Positions 55,038-64,000 of a stretch of 64,000 bases of DNA are shown piece by piece (the first letter of the stretch is position 1; each line of letters starts with the position of its first letter). The notes under the pieces are model-generated. The model was not told the origin of the DNA. It made no database searches and saw only the letters and a program-made list of their open reading frames with translations. The translations under genes and the position numbers were made by a program. Origin of the DNA: Psychrobacter sp. I-STPA6b (GTDB lineage Bacteria > Pseudomonadota > Gammaproteobacteria > Pseudomonadales > Moraxellaceae); NCBI RefSeq assembly GCF_020662265.1, contig NZ_VEWM01000095.1:37638-101637 (forward strand), written 5' to 3'.

Positions 55038-56783
55038 CTAGTTTGGATTGATAGGTAGTTCAATCACAACCATCACACCATTATGAGGAGTTGTCATATC
55101 TTTATCATTCGGATTGTTATCAGTATTATTTTGATAAAGATGCGTATGAGTGACATTATGAATACTAATCTGTCCACCATGACGCTCAATCACTTGTTTG
55201 ACCAGAGTCAGCCCCAAGCCCGTGCCTTTTTTACCAGTAGGGGCAGAGGTGCTATGGCTAATATGCTGATGTGATAGGCTAAAATAACGCTCAAACACTT
55301 TAGATAGTGCATACTCTGGGATAAGTTCTCCATTGTTAAACACAGTTAGGGTAAGGTGATTTGCTTGATTTTGTAGGGTAATGATGATTTGTGAGTGAGC
55401 AAAATAAAGCGCATTATCCAAGATGTTTTGTAATGCTTGTGTTAGCCAGAAATTATCAGCCAGTAGCATGACCTGAGTATCAGTTTGGTCGTCTAAAATG
55501 ATGGCGACTTGGTAGTTTAGGCGTTGACTTTCATTGTGAGTTAATAGCTGTGTTACCAAAGCGCTGATGTTAAGTAGCTCAAGATTAAGCTTAAAGGTGG
55601 GCTGTTCGATTTTTGCCAGTAGCAATAATCGGTCAATCAATGATTGCAGTTTGATGCTTTGCTCTGAGATAGTTTGACTAAGCATCAAGCGGTCATCTTC
55701 CTCAAGCTGAGTATCTTCTAATAGCTCACCACAGGCTCGAATGGCAGTGATGGGACTTTTTAGCTCATGGGTTAAAGTGTGAACATAATCAGTCACATAG
55801 GCTCGGTTTTCTAGCCGATGTTTCATCTCCTCAATGGTATCTGTTAATTCATTTAGCTCACGCCCCAAGTAAAAATAAGGCTTTTTTTCATCTTGTGCCA
55901 AAGACTGAGTGTAGCGTGTTACCAAACGCATGCTTTGTTGTAACCACCATGCGACCAGACCAGCCAGTATCAATGCCAATAGACTGATAATCAGGCAGGT
56001 GGTGAGCATGTGCTGGCGCGTGATATTAATATACGGGAGTATGGTAGACATTGGTTTACCAACACTTACCACACCGATGGTCTGTCCCTGTTCGTCTTTG
56101 ATGGGCTGGGCAACATACATCACAGAAGTTGATGAATCATCGGGATTTAAGCGAGTTGTTCTTGCACCATATTGACCATTGAGAGTGAGATAGACGTCAT
56201 TCCAGTGTTGATAATCTTCCCCTTCAGCATTATCTGGTTGAGTGGAAGAATCATAGATAACTTTACCCTGATTATCAGTGATATAGACGCGAAAATGGCT
56301 GTGGGTTTTGTGTTGATACCATTTACCAAGTTGTTCAGTCGCATCTATGTTATCTATGCTATTTGTACTACTGGTTGGTTTTAAGTTGGCATCAGCTTGT
56401 GCCTGAAAGGCTTTGTCTAATCTTGCCTGAAAATCTGCTTGATAAATTTCCTTGGAGCGCATGGGCTGTTCAAGGTTTACGGCTAATAGCTTTGCTGTAT
56501 CAACCAAGGTATCTTCAATCACCTGCTGAGTGACAGGGCGGACATAATCAAATAGCTGAATAAAAACGACAGCACCTGAAAGGCAAATAATAAGAGCAAC
56601 TGCCAGCCAAATACGAAAAAATAGACTCAAGTTTAATGAGTGGCGGGCAGACTTTTTGCTATGTGTGCCATCAGAGGATGTGCCAATAGGGTGTAGCTTG
56701 GCATACCAATTGCTTGAGCCATTGTCTGGTGATGTGTTTTGTTGTGGTTGAGGGGTATTTTGCTGTGTTTTATCATGATTCAT
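55038..56783 (-). CDS. creC: CreC-type sensor histidine kinase
   Basis: A 581-residue membrane kinase. It has two membrane helices (IWLAVALIICLSGAVVFIQLF; LTTCLIISLLALILAGLVAWWL in pieces) flanking a periplasmic CreC sensor domain: DYQHWNDVYLTLNGQYGART and SVMYVAQPIKDEQGQTIGVVSVGKP (pieces) match E. coli CreC closely. Then come the H-box HTLTHELKSPITAIRACGELL, the N-box NILDNALYFA and the G-box KGTGLGLTLVKQV. A polar 70-residue N-terminal extension (TPQPQQNTSPD) is unusual. It overlaps creB by 4 bases (ATGA). Confidence 0.9.
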   Translation of the reverse strand: MNHDKTQQNTPQPQQNTSPDNGSSNWYAKLHPIGTSSDGTHSKKSARHSLNLSLFFRIWLAVALIICLSGAVVFIQLFDYVRPVTQQVIEDTLVDTAKLLAVNLEQPMRSKEIYQADFQARLDKAFQAQADANLKPTSSTNSIDNIDATEQLGKWYQHKTHSHFRVYITDNQGKVIYDSSTQPDNAEGEDYQHWNDVYLTLNGQYGARTTRLNPDDSSTSVMYVAQPIKDEQGQTIGVVSVGKPMSTILPYINITRQHMLTTCLIISLLALILAGLVAWWLQQSMRLVTRYTQSLAQDEKKPYFYLGRELNELTDTIEEMKHRLENRAYVTDYVHTLTHELKSPITAIRACGELLEDTQLEEDDRLMLSQTISEQSIKLQSLIDRLLLLAKIEQPTFKLNLELLNISALVTQLLTHNESQRLNYQVAIILDDQTDTQVMLLADNFWLTQALQNILDNALYFAHSQIIITLQNQANHLTLTVFNNGELIPEYALSKVFERYFSLSHQHISHSTSAPTGKKGTGLGLTLVKQVIERHGGQISIHNVTHTHLYQNNTDNNPNDKDMTTPHNGVMVVIELPINPN

Positions 56784-57562
56784 GCAGGCAGAATTCCATA
56801 GCCAATCCCACGATGAGTATGAATGACCTCAATATTTGGATTGAGTTCAGCAAGCTGTTTGCGAATAGACTTGATATGACTATCAATAGTACGAGCCAAT
56901 CTATGGTCGGGATAATCACTAATCGCAGATAATAACTGCTCACGGCTAAATACACGTGCTGGTGCAGAGAGTAAAGCAAGAAGCAACTTGCGCTCAGTAT
57001 TACTTAGCCCCAGTTTTTGCTCATTCCAAAATAAAGTATAGCTGTTTGGCTCATAACGCCATTCACCAGAGGGTAAAGAGAAATGTTGCGGTGACAGTTG
57101 CTCTTGTGCAGTTTCAGAGTTAGTTTCGTTATGATGGGATTGGGTAAGCTGTTCACGTCGCCAAATGGCTTTAAGCCTTGCGACCAGCTCACGAGGGCTA
57201 AAGGGCTTTGGACAGTAGTCATCAGCGCCAACTTCTAGCCCTAAAATACGGTCAACTTCATCACTACGAGCAGTCAAAAATACGATGGGCAAATGGCTAA
57301 GCTCACCAATGCTATCACTATGGCGGATTTGCTGACATAGGCTCAGTCCATCACCATCAGGTAAACCAACATCTAAAATAATGGCAGATAATGGCACTGT
57401 CGATGAGTGATTGTCTTGGTGATGGTTGGTTAAAAACGTCAATACCGCACTGGCATTATCTAACCAGCTAACTTGCCAGCCCTCACGTTTAAAGGTGATT
57501 TTGAGAGAAGCAGCAATGGCTGGGTCATCTTCAACAAGTAAAATATGTGCTATAGGATTCAT
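56780..57562 (-). CDS. creB: CreB-type response regulator
   Basis: A 260-residue OmpR-family regulator. The receiver domain has LLVEDDPAIAAS, IILDVGLPDGDGL (phospho-acceptor Asp) and CPKPFSPRELVAR (Lys). The C-terminal winged helix has SNTERKLLLALLSAPARVFSREQLL and TIDSHIKSIRKQL, then THRGIGYGI. The linker (SHHNETNSETAQEQLSPQ) is longer than usual. It precedes creC with a 4-base overlap. E. coli CreBC responds to carbon metabolism and controls genes including creD, which is not seen in this window. Confidence 0.9.
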   Translation of the reverse strand: MNPIAHILLVEDDPAIAASLKITFKREGWQVSWLDNASAVLTFLTNHHQDNHSSTVPLSAIILDVGLPDGDGLSLCQQIRHSDSIGELSHLPIVFLTARSDEVDRILGLEVGADDYCPKPFSPRELVARLKAIWRREQLTQSHHNETNSETAQEQLSPQHFSLPSGEWRYEPNSYTLFWNEQKLGLSNTERKLLLALLSAPARVFSREQLLSAISDYPDHRLARTIDSHIKSIRKQLAELNPNIEVIHTHRGIGYGILPA

Positions 57563-57657
57563 ATTCCATCACTTTTGGCTAAAATATCAGTTTATCCTAG
57601 CATAATTTTACAAGTTTACAGGGAATGGCTGTGATAACTTGATGAAAAAATCATGAA

Positions 57658-58422
57658 TTACCAGTGGTTAATAATCATCACCAACCCACTAATGACCATC
57701 AGCATAATCAAGGCAAAGCGAAACTGGCGCATATTCATTCGTGATAGAAACTGTTTACCGATGATATTGCCTATGGTTGCACCAACACCTAATATCAGTC
57801 CATATATCCACAGTGTCGGTGATAAAATTCCAAAAAAAGTATAGCTACCAAGTTGGGCAATACCGACAAAAAATGCGTTGGCAGTTTTGGTAGCGATTAA
57901 GTCTTCTTTTTGTAGCCCTGAGTTCATATAAAATGGATTCATAATAGGGCCTAGTCCGCCAACCAATGTACTGACAAACGCCACTATAAACCCTAAAGGA
58001 ATAAAGCCTTTGAGTGGCATATCAAAAGTTTTATCAACTTTACCAAAGCGGTATTGAAAAACCGTTGAGACTAAAAATATCCCGACCATCAATTGTATCC
58101 AGTTAGCATTGAGTCGGCTAAATAACAACCCTGCTAATAGCGCACCAAGTAACGCACTGGGAACATAATAACCAACCAGACGCCAATGGATATTTTGCCA
58201 AAATAGATATAAACGTACTGGACGACCAATGAATGTCCCTAAATTAATCACTGGTGGTGCAGCCGTTGCACCAAGGCACCAAGAGACAATCGGAATAAGT
58301 AGCAGTGCGCCACCACCTCCTGAGATGGTTGAAATCACAAAAGCCAGTAGCCCTGCAAAAAATAGCATGATGGCTATCCAAAAGGATATCTCTGTACCGA
58401 AGTATAAGAGTATTTCTGCCAT
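57658..58422 (-). CDS. TSUP (TauE/SafE) family membrane transporter
   Basis: A 254-residue protein with about eight hydrophobic segments and the TSUP pattern: FAGLLAFVISTISGGGGALLLIPIV near the start (G-G-GGG motif), and its inverted-repeat counterpart FVSTLVGGLGPIMNPFYM. Members export or import sulfur-containing anions such as sulfite, sulfoacetate or thiosulfate in the inner membrane. Substrate is not predictable here. It is upstream of creB on the same strand but about 95 bases apart, with no functional link visible. Confidence 0.9.
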   Translation of the reverse strand: MAEILLYFGTEISFWIAIMLFFAGLLAFVISTISGGGGALLLIPIVSWCLGATAAPPVINLGTFIGRPVRLYLFWQNIHWRLVGYYVPSALLGALLAGLLFSRLNANWIQLMVGIFLVSTVFQYRFGKVDKTFDMPLKGFIPLGFIVAFVSTLVGGLGPIMNPFYMNSGLQKEDLIATKTANAFFVGIAQLGSYTFFGILSPTLWIYGLILGVGATIGNIIGKQFLSRMNMRQFRFALIMLMVISGLVMIINHW

Positions 58423-58713
58423 AAGCTAACCCCTGATATTGGTTATATGGGAGGAAGATGCGGAGCTACAAATAAGATAGACTATGGATAATAGCGTATT
58501 TATATGACAGCCATAATGATAAGTGTGCTGATAGTCTCATATAAAATCATGATGATGAATGAAGTATCATGAGCATTTGTGGTGACTATGATATAGTGTG
58601 TAGTTATTAGAGCCTGTATTTATAGTCACAGTATGACTAAATATTGTGAGTATAGAGCAATACAGGTTTTTAGTTTCTTATACAGCTGGTTTATAAAAAT
58701 TTTGGAGATAATC

Positions 58714-59385
58714 ATGACACAATATTTAGACTGTGTAATTGTTGAGCATAACCCTAATAATAAAACCATTGACCGTTCTGTCATTTGGTTGCATGGACTT
58801 GGGGCAAGTGGTCATGACTTTGAACCCATTGTACCAGAGCTGGGGCTAGACAAAGACAAAGCCATTCGGTTTGTGTTTCCACACGCACCACAAATTCCTG
58901 TCACCATTAATGGTGGCTTTGTCATGCCGGCATGGTATGACATCAAAGAAATGAGTCTAGAGCGTAAAGTAGATGTGGCACAAATTGAGCAGTCCGCACA
59001 GCGTGTGAGAGACTTAATTGCCAGAGAAATAGAGCGTGGTGTACGTCCAGAGCATATTGTGATTGCAGGGTTTTCTCAGGGTGGGGCAGTGGCATATCAT
59101 ACGGCATTAGGTTACGCACAGCCATTGGCAGGATTACTGGCATTATCCACCTACTTTGCCACAGAGTCTCAAGTAGCCTTTACTGAAGAAAATCAATCCT
59201 TACCCATTAAAATTGACCATGGTACACAAGACCCTGTTGTGCCTGTGATATTGGGTGAACGAGCGGCACATAGCTTGGAAGAGCGTGGATATCAAGTGGA
59301 CTTTTCGACTTATCCAATGGCACACCAAGTATGTCTGCCACAGATACAGCATATTGGTGCATGGCTCAATAAAGTGTTGGGCTAA
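58714..59385 (+). CDS. Carboxylesterase/phospholipase-type alpha/beta hydrolase
   Basis: A 223-residue enzyme of the Abhydrolase_2 family. The ATG at 58714 (MTQYLDCVIVEH) has GGAGA upstream and gives normal family length. It has VIWLHGLGASGHDF (oxyanion region), IAGFSQGGAVAYH (nucleophile Ser), DHGTQDPVVPV (Asp) and YPMAHQVCLPQ (His). It is soluble and cytoplasmic, hydrolyses short-chain esters or lysophospholipids by family analogy, and stands alone, followed by a clear terminator. Confidence 0.93.
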   Translation: MTQYLDCVIVEHNPNNKTIDRSVIWLHGLGASGHDFEPIVPELGLDKDKAIRFVFPHAPQIPVTINGGFVMPAWYDIKEMSLERKVDVAQIEQSAQRVRDLIAREIERGVRPEHIVIAGFSQGGAVAYHTALGYAQPLAGLLALSTYFATESQVAFTEENQSLPIKIDHGTQDPVVPVILGERAAHSLEERGYQVDFSTYPMAHQVCLPQIQHIGAWLNKVLG

Positions 59386-59425
59386 TTGGCTTAATAACGC
59401 TTAAAATTAAGGTTTAACGAAACCA

Positions 59426-59466
59426 AAAATGCCCGCATTCATTGATTGAATACGGGCATTTTTATT
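59426..59466. terminator. Bidirectional terminator between esterase and purH
   Basis: AAAATGCCCG pairs with CGGGCATTTTT, with ATTCA/TGAAT extending the stem, and a T-run follows. It lies between the esterase stop (59385) and the purH stop (59567). Confidence 0.85.
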
Positions 59467-59566
59467 TATGAAAATGCTGATGGTCAAACTGTTTATAACA
59501 AAACTGTTTATAACGAATGACATTAACAATCAGCGTAATTTTTACTGCTCTATAACAGATAGAAGA

Positions 59567-61168
59567 TTAATGGCGGAAGTGGCGCATACCTGTAAAGACC
59601 ATAGCAATACCATGTTCATTGGCAGCAGCGATGGTTTCTTCATCACGAATTGAGCCACCGGGTTGAATAATAGCACTAATGCCAACTTTGGCAGCGTTAT
59701 CAATACCATCACGGAATGGGAAGAACGCATCTGATGCCATGACAGCACCTTGTGTTACCAATCCAGCATGTTCAGCTTTGATGGCTGCAATACGAGCAGA
59801 ATTAACACGGCTCATCTGTCCTGCGCCAATACCAATGGTGCGTTGGTCTTTACCATAGACGATGGCATTTGACTTAACATATTTGGCAACTGTCCATGTA
59901 AATAATAAATCTGCCAACTGCTCTTGAGAAGGTGCTATCTCAGTAACGACTGTTAAATCATCAGCGCTAATCAGAGCAAGGTCTTGGTTTTGCACTAATA
60001 AACCACCAGTGACACGTTTATAATCAAATTGAGGCTGGCGCTCAGTAGGGATAGGCAACTCACCACAGGTTAAAACTCTGACATTTTTCTTGCGCGCAGT
60101 GATGTCAAGTACCCCTTCTTCTAGGCTAGGGGCAATGATAACCTCAGCAAACTGATTATCAACGATAGCTGCTGCTGTAGCACAGCTTAGTGGACGATTA
60201 AAAGCAATGATGCCACCAAACGAGGATTCAGGGTCCGTGCTAAAGGCCGTCTTATACGCATCTACTTGATTGGCATTGATAGCGACGCCACATGGGTTCG
60301 CATGCTTAACAATCACACAAGCAGGCAGGTCAAACGATTTCACACATTCCAAAGCTGCATCTGTATCGGCGATATTATTATAAGACAGCTCTTTGCCTTG
60401 ATGCTGTTTGGCAGTAGCGATACAGCTTTGTAGCTGATTAATGGGATGGTTTTCAACATAAAAGGCTGCTTGCTGATGTGGATTTTCTCCATAGCGTAAA
60501 TCTTGAGACTTCGCCATTTGTAAATTAAATGTACGTGGGAAGATAGATGGCTGACTTTCTGTTGATGTTTCAGCATTTTGTGTTGGTAGACGGCTACCTA
60601 AGAAAGAAGCAATCATGCCATCATATTGTGCTGTATGCTCAAAAGCTTTCACTGCTAAATCAAATCGAGTTTCAGTACTTAGACTGCCAGTATCTTTTAG
60701 CTCGGCTAAGATACCTTCATAATCGTTTGGTGATGTCACAATACCCACACGTGCATGATTTTTGGCAGCAGAGCGAACCATTGTTGGACCACCAATATCA
60801 ATATTTTCAATAGCATCTGCTAAAGTTACATCGGCTTTTGCAATGGTTTGCGCAAAGGGATATAAATTGACAACCACAAGGTCGATAGGGCGAATGTCAT
60901 GTTCAGCCATGACTGCATCATCTTGATTAGCGCGTCCTAGAATACCCCCATGTATTTTGGGATGTAGAGTTTTGACGCGTCCATCCATCATTTCGGGAAA
61001 CTGAGTATAATCAGCGACTTCGGTGACCTCAACACCTTGTTCTTGTAACAGGCGGTAAGTACCGCCAGTCGATAACAGGTCAAAACCTGCAACAATCAGA
61101 CCTTTCGCAAAAGGTACAATATCAGTTTTATCAGAGACGGATAACAGAGCAAACGGCTTAGCAGACAT
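59567..61168 (-). CDS. purH: Bifunctional AICAR formyltransferase/IMP cyclohydrolase
   Basis: This 533-residue enzyme performs the last two steps of IMP synthesis. The N-terminal cyclohydrolase (1-200) has [28 protein letters not shown] and [18 protein letters not shown]. The C-terminal transformylase has [27 protein letters not shown] (catalytic K-H) and [12 protein letters not shown]. It ends with FTGMRHFRH, the usual C-terminus. It is followed upstream on the same strand by fis. Confidence 0.97.
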   Translation of the reverse strand: MSAKPFALLSVSDKTDIVPFAKGLIVAGFDLLSTGGTYRLLQEQGVEVTEVADYTQFPEMMDGRVKTLHPKIHGGILGRANQDDAVMAEHDIRPIDLVVVNLYPFAQTIAKADVTLADAIENIDIGGPTMVRSAAKNHARVGIVTSPNDYEGILAELKDTGSLSTETRFDLAVKAFEHTAQYDGMIASFLGSRLPTQNAETSTESQPSIFPRTFNLQMAKSQDLRYGENPHQQAAFYVENHPINQLQSCIATAKQHQGKELSYNNIADTDAALECVKSFDLPACVIVKHANPCGVAINANQVDAYKTAFSTDPESSFGGIIAFNRPLSCATAAAIVDNQFAEVIIAPSLEEGVLDITARKKNVRVLTCGELPIPTERQPQFDYKRVTGGLLVQNQDLALISADDLTVVTEIAPSQEQLADLLFTWTVAKYVKSNAIVYGKDQRTIGIGAGQMSRVNSARIAAIKAEHAGLVTQGAVMASDAFFPFRDGIDNAAKVGISAIIQPGGSIRDEETIAAANEHGIAMVFTGMRHFRH

Positions 61169-61388
61169 AATTGAGTTTCCATTAAGATAATCATGAATGG
61201 GAAGTCAGTGAATTTACTGACTTTGAAAGCATAAATTATAACATGCTGTTTACAGATAGTCTGAAATTAAGAAGGCTAAAGATAATATACTTGATATATA
61301 CAGGTATTATTTTTAGCCATAAATAACAAAGATTCTTGCTAAATTAATAAAGAAGATTATTAATAAAGAAGTTTTAGTCCACGACAAC

Positions 61389-61664
61389 TTACATCAAGTC
61401 ATACATCTGCATTTTTTTGCGTAATGTTCCTCGATTTAGTCCCAATATTTGGGCTGTTTTTGTCTGATTGCCATGAGTGTTTTCAAGTACAACAGATAAT
61501 AGCGGTCTTTCAACCTCTTGTAGCACCAAATCATATAGGTTGTGAGGTTGCGTACCATCAAGCTCAGTAAAATACTGACGAACAGCATGTTCCACATGTA
61601 GACGTAGAGGCTTATGATGCTGTGTTGTGTTATGTAAAGAAGTATCAAATGGTAGCTGTGACAT
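61389..61664 (-). CDS. fis: Fis nucleoid-associated protein
   Basis: A 91-residue DNA-bending protein. The C-terminal helix-turn-helix is typical: LYDLVLQEVERPLLSVVLENTHGNQTKTAQILGLNRGTLRKKMQMY (read in pieces). The N-terminal hairpin region (PLRLHVEHAVRQYF) matches Fis of Pseudomonadales. It regulates rRNA and tRNA promoters and site-specific recombination. It lies between purH and the DUF3426 gene, a conserved order in this group. Confidence 0.93.
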   Translation of the reverse strand: MSQLPFDTSLHNTTQHHKPLRLHVEHAVRQYFTELDGTQPHNLYDLVLQEVERPLLSVVLENTHGNQTKTAQILGLNRGTLRKKMQMYDLM

Positions 61665-61938
61665 GAATAAATCCTTGATATGAATATATCAAATGAATGA
61701 TATATAAAGAGTAAAGCATATTGAAAAACTAGGCAAAATTTTAGCGGTTATTATAATTCTAAGATGGTATTGTAAATCTCCTATAAATTGGTTGTATATA
61801 TTAGTGAGTCACTGTTAAAACTAACATGATGACTCATTCTGAATGGTGTATGTAATTTTGTTAAGATTGCTTGTCGTATTAGCACCTTTATTAATGACCT
61901 ATGATATGCATCAATGTATTAACTGTCATATCATAAAA

Positions 61939-64000
61939 CTAATAAATAGGTGTCATATCAATTTCAGTAATGTCCTTATTAGGGATATCAACAGTAAACA
62001 TAAATAATTTTACTTGTTGACGACTTAGTAGGCGCTGTGGAACAGTCAGATAATCTTCTGGAGCAGCAATAAACTCTCCAATCAATGTACCATTATCATA
62101 TAACTTAACATGTAAGTTAGGATAAAGTTGGTCATCATTACTGGTATTTGCCAATGTGGCAAGAATATCCGTACCACCGGGTAATATCTTACTAGAGCGT
62201 TGCGTTTGATTAATAATATCTAGACTTTGTGGATCAGCCGCAGGCAGTGCGCAAGAAACCGCATGGCAAAATTGAGATAGTTGAGCCTGTCTGACAGGAT
62301 CTTTTATTAAGGTATCTAAGTTAAAAATGACATATTGTGCTAGTAACAGCAGAACCAGAGAGCCACAACCAAGCGTCCAAAATAGGTTGGCATAAAAGTT
62401 GCGACCTGTAGATATTGAGACACTATTTCCGTGTGTTGTATTAGTGATATCTTTCGCTTTTTTAAATAGACTTAGTGACGCAATACCACTGATTTTCTGT
62501 AGAGAGTTTGTATTTGTATTATCAGCTGGCTGTTGTATCATCTCAGATGAGTTGTCCACATTTGAGCTAACAGGTGCAGGTGTAGATGGCTCTGATATCG
62601 TTTCAGGCTGGCTATTATTATCTTGTTTTTCTGACTGAGTGGTTACAGGTGCTGATAAACCTACCTGATTTGTATTGCTATGACTTTCTTTTTCTTCTTT
62701 CAATAAGTCATGAAGCCATTCTTCAGCATTGTCTTCAGTTTCAGCTTCAGTAATGTCAGTTCTAGATGATTGAGTTAAAGGTATGGCTGTTGGGACAACG
62801 AAGTCATCAACACCATCAGCTTTGAAGTCAATATCGAATGTTGGCAATTCACTATCTATATCTGATGTAGACATATCATCATGAATTAGCTCATTATTTT
62901 CTATTGCCTCGTCTTCACTGGTAGATGTTAACTCTGTTGGTGAATCTGTTGTTTTTCCTTGTAACCATGCTTCAGCATCTTCGATATCTTCAATATCTAG
63001 AGAAGATTCTTCTAGTTGATTGGGTATGTCAGTGGTGTCAGTATCTTGTAGCCATGTTTCCGCTTCTTCAAGATCTTCAATATTTAAAGAAGAGCTTTCA
63101 TTAAGTAGAGGTTCTGCTAGAGTCTCTGGTGTTTCAGTTGGTGTATCTTGAAGCCATGCCTCAGCTTCCTCAAGATCTTCAATATTTAAAGAAGAAGGTT
63201 CATCAATTAAAGAAGTATCTTTTTCTATTTGTACAGGTGTTTCTACTGTGCTGTCTTCTTCTATTTCTAAGCTAAAAGGCTCTTCTATATTTTCTACAAG
63301 AGCAGTTTCTTCATTTGAAACTTCATCTTTAGTAGGAGCAGGGGCATAGACACTTTCTGTAGAGTCGGTTTCCTCTAAGCTAAAAGGCTCTTCTACATTT
63401 TCTACAGGAGCAGTCTCGCCACTTGAAACCTCATCTTCCATAGAAACAGGAGCATCAACAGTCTCTGTAGAAGTTTTTTCTGATTCATCATCAGCAAGCA
63501 GTTCATTTAACCAAGCTTCATCCTGATCTGGATTTGTCGGTATTTCTTCTACTTGTGTAGTCTTGTCGTCTTCATCTAATTCTAAGGTAAACTCTTCAGA
63601 TGATTCGCTAGTCTCTTCTACATTTTCTACAGAAGCAGTTTCTACACTTGAAATTTCATCTTCCATAGAAACAGGAGCATCAACAGTCTCTGTAGAAGTT
63701 GTTTCTGATTCATCATCAGCAAGCAGTTCATTTAACCAAGCTTCATCCTGATCTGGATTTACAGGGGTTTCTTCTACTTGTGTAGTCTTGTCGTCTTCAT
63801 CTAATTCTAAGGTAAACTCTTCAGATGATTCGCTAGTCTCTTCTACATTTTCTACAGAAGCAGTTTCTACACTTGAAATTTCATCTTCCATAGAAACAGG
63901 AGCATCAACAGTCTCTGTAGAAGTTGTTTCTGATTCATCATCAGCAAGCAGTTCATTTAACCAAGCTTCATCCTGATCTGGATTTACAGGGGTTTCTTCT
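61939..64000 (-). CDS. Repeat-rich DUF3426 membrane protein, 5' end outside window
   Basis: At least 686 residues, open at the right edge. Toward the C-terminus are one membrane helix (FWTLGCGSLVLLLLAQYVIF) and a DUF3426 domain (VRQAQLSQFCHAVSCALP, LVTLANTS-type core, ending EIDMTPIY). Before them lies a very acidic low-complexity region with two repeat types: a 75-residue unit, near identical two and a half times, and a shorter SSLNIEDLEEAEAWLQD unit three times. DUF3426 proteins usually begin with a zinc ribbon, expected outside the window. The repeat region is far larger than usual and suggests an expanding cytoplasmic arm. Confidence 0.85.
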   Translation of the reverse strand, partial: EETPVNPDQDEAWLNELLADDESETTSTETVDAPVSMEDEISSVETASVENVEETSESSEEFTLELDEDDKTTQVEETPVNPDQDEAWLNELLADDESETTSTETVDAPVSMEDEISSVETASVENVEETSESSEEFTLELDEDDKTTQVEEIPTNPDQDEAWLNELLADDESEKTSTETVDAPVSMEDEVSSGETAPVENVEEPFSLEETDSTESVYAPAPTKDEVSNEETALVENIEEPFSLEIEEDSTVETPVQIEKDTSLIDEPSSLNIEDLEEAEAWLQDTPTETPETLAEPLLNESSSLNIEDLEEAETWLQDTDTTDIPNQLEESSLDIEDIEDAEAWLQGKTTDSPTELTSTSEDEAIENNELIHDDMSTSDIDSELPTFDIDFKADGVDDFVVPTAIPLTQSSRTDITEAETEDNAEEWLHDLLKEEKESHSNTNQVGLSAPVTTQSEKQDNNSQPETISEPSTPAPVSSNVDNSSEMIQQPADNTNTNSLQKISGIASLSLFKKAKDITNTTHGNSVSISTGRNFYANLFWTLGCGSLVLLLLAQYVIFNLDTLIKDPVRQAQLSQFCHAVSCALPAADPQSLDIINQTQRSSKILPGGTDILATLANTSNDDQLYPNLHVKLYDNGTLIGEFIAAPEDYLTVPQRLLSRQQVKLFMFTVDIPNKDITEIDMTPIY
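62955..63200 (-). repeat. Short acidic repeats in the DUF3426 gene
   Basis: Three imperfect copies of a motif reading SSLNIEDLEEAEAWLQD (the last SSLDIEDIEDAEAWLQG), separated by Thr/Pro/Glu-rich spacers of 12-16 residues. They resemble a short amphipathic helix reused as a docking motif. Confidence 0.8.
63442..64000 (-). repeat. 225-bp tandem repeats in the DUF3426 gene
   Basis: Units at 63442-63666 and 63667-63891 are nearly identical (a few substitutions such as ETPVN to EIPTN). A third, 63892-64000, is cut by the window edge. Each encodes 75 residues beginning MEDEISSVET and containing EEFTLELDEDD and DEAWLNELLADDES. The array keeps frame. Confidence 0.92.

Noticed and set aside
63442..64000. 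Repeats considered as a CRISPR array or minisatellite
   Set aside because: The period is 225 bases with no spacers, and the units are translated in frame as part of one acidic protein.

Overview
The window looks like the chromosome of a member of the Moraxellaceae (Psychrobacter/Moraxella type). This is inferred from the A+T-rich composition, the alaS-lysC-csrA and purH-fis-DUF3426 gene orders, a tellurite/stress (ter) locus with a metabolic arm, and the carboxynorspermidine pathway. No 16S rRNA is present, so the genus is not proven.

Layout. 1-4.4 kb: the end of an ATP-dependent acetone-carboxylase-like operon (hydantoinase A and B type subunits plus an unrecognised 260-residue protein), closed by a strong terminator. 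4.4-8.5 kb: a small accessory segment with two gene stumps (a phage-type pyrimidine-dimer glycosylase relative and an IS3-type orfA) followed by an intact McrBC type IV restriction pair. It abuts a tRNA-Val/tRNA-Asp operon. 8.9-18.9 kb: mostly housekeeping genes (ftsY, yebC, an ion channel, an ABC1 kinase, aroQ, a cold-shock protein, a DEAD-box helicase, a threonine aldolase), with a restriction-gene fossil and an unknown nuclease-like protein between them. 19.0-34.2 kb: a ter stress locus. Its metabolic arm has a CitE-like lyase, a StiP-like protein, a HAD phosphatase, a PRTase-TRSP protein and an ATP-grasp ligase. Its other arm has three TerD-type proteins, an AIM24-like protein and a DUF475/TerC-like membrane protein. 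Embedded in it are a TerD-type/trypsin fusion, an MscS channel and two related leucine-rich-repeat proteins on the opposite strand. 34.5-37.3 kb: the carboxy(nor)spermidine route, with a structured RNA between its two genes. 37.4-45.2 kb: hopJ-like, csrA, lysC, alaS, a DUF389 membrane protein and a small two-helix membrane protein.

45.9-54.8 kb is a six-gene minus-strand iron/heme uptake cluster: DUF1566 lipoprotein, DUF1566 secreted protein, ChaN-like protein, S9 peptidase lipoprotein, HasR-like TonB-dependent receptor, TonB. A Fur-box-like 19-mer touching the -35 element of a near-consensus promoter precedes the first gene, so iron-controlled expression of the whole set is a reasonable inference. 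55-64 kb: creC-creB, a TSUP transporter, an esterase, purH, fis and the 3' part of a repeat-rich DUF3426 protein running off the window.

Three copies (116, 116 and 214 bp) of a non-coding element with shared inverted ends and flanking TA dinucleotides form a MITE family. One copy supplies the stop codon of the ATP-grasp gene. The best candidates for undescribed biology are the Fur-linked DUF1566/ChaN/peptidase/receptor cluster, the LRR pair and TerD-protease fusion inside the ter locus, and the structured leader before the carboxynorspermidine dehydrogenase gene.
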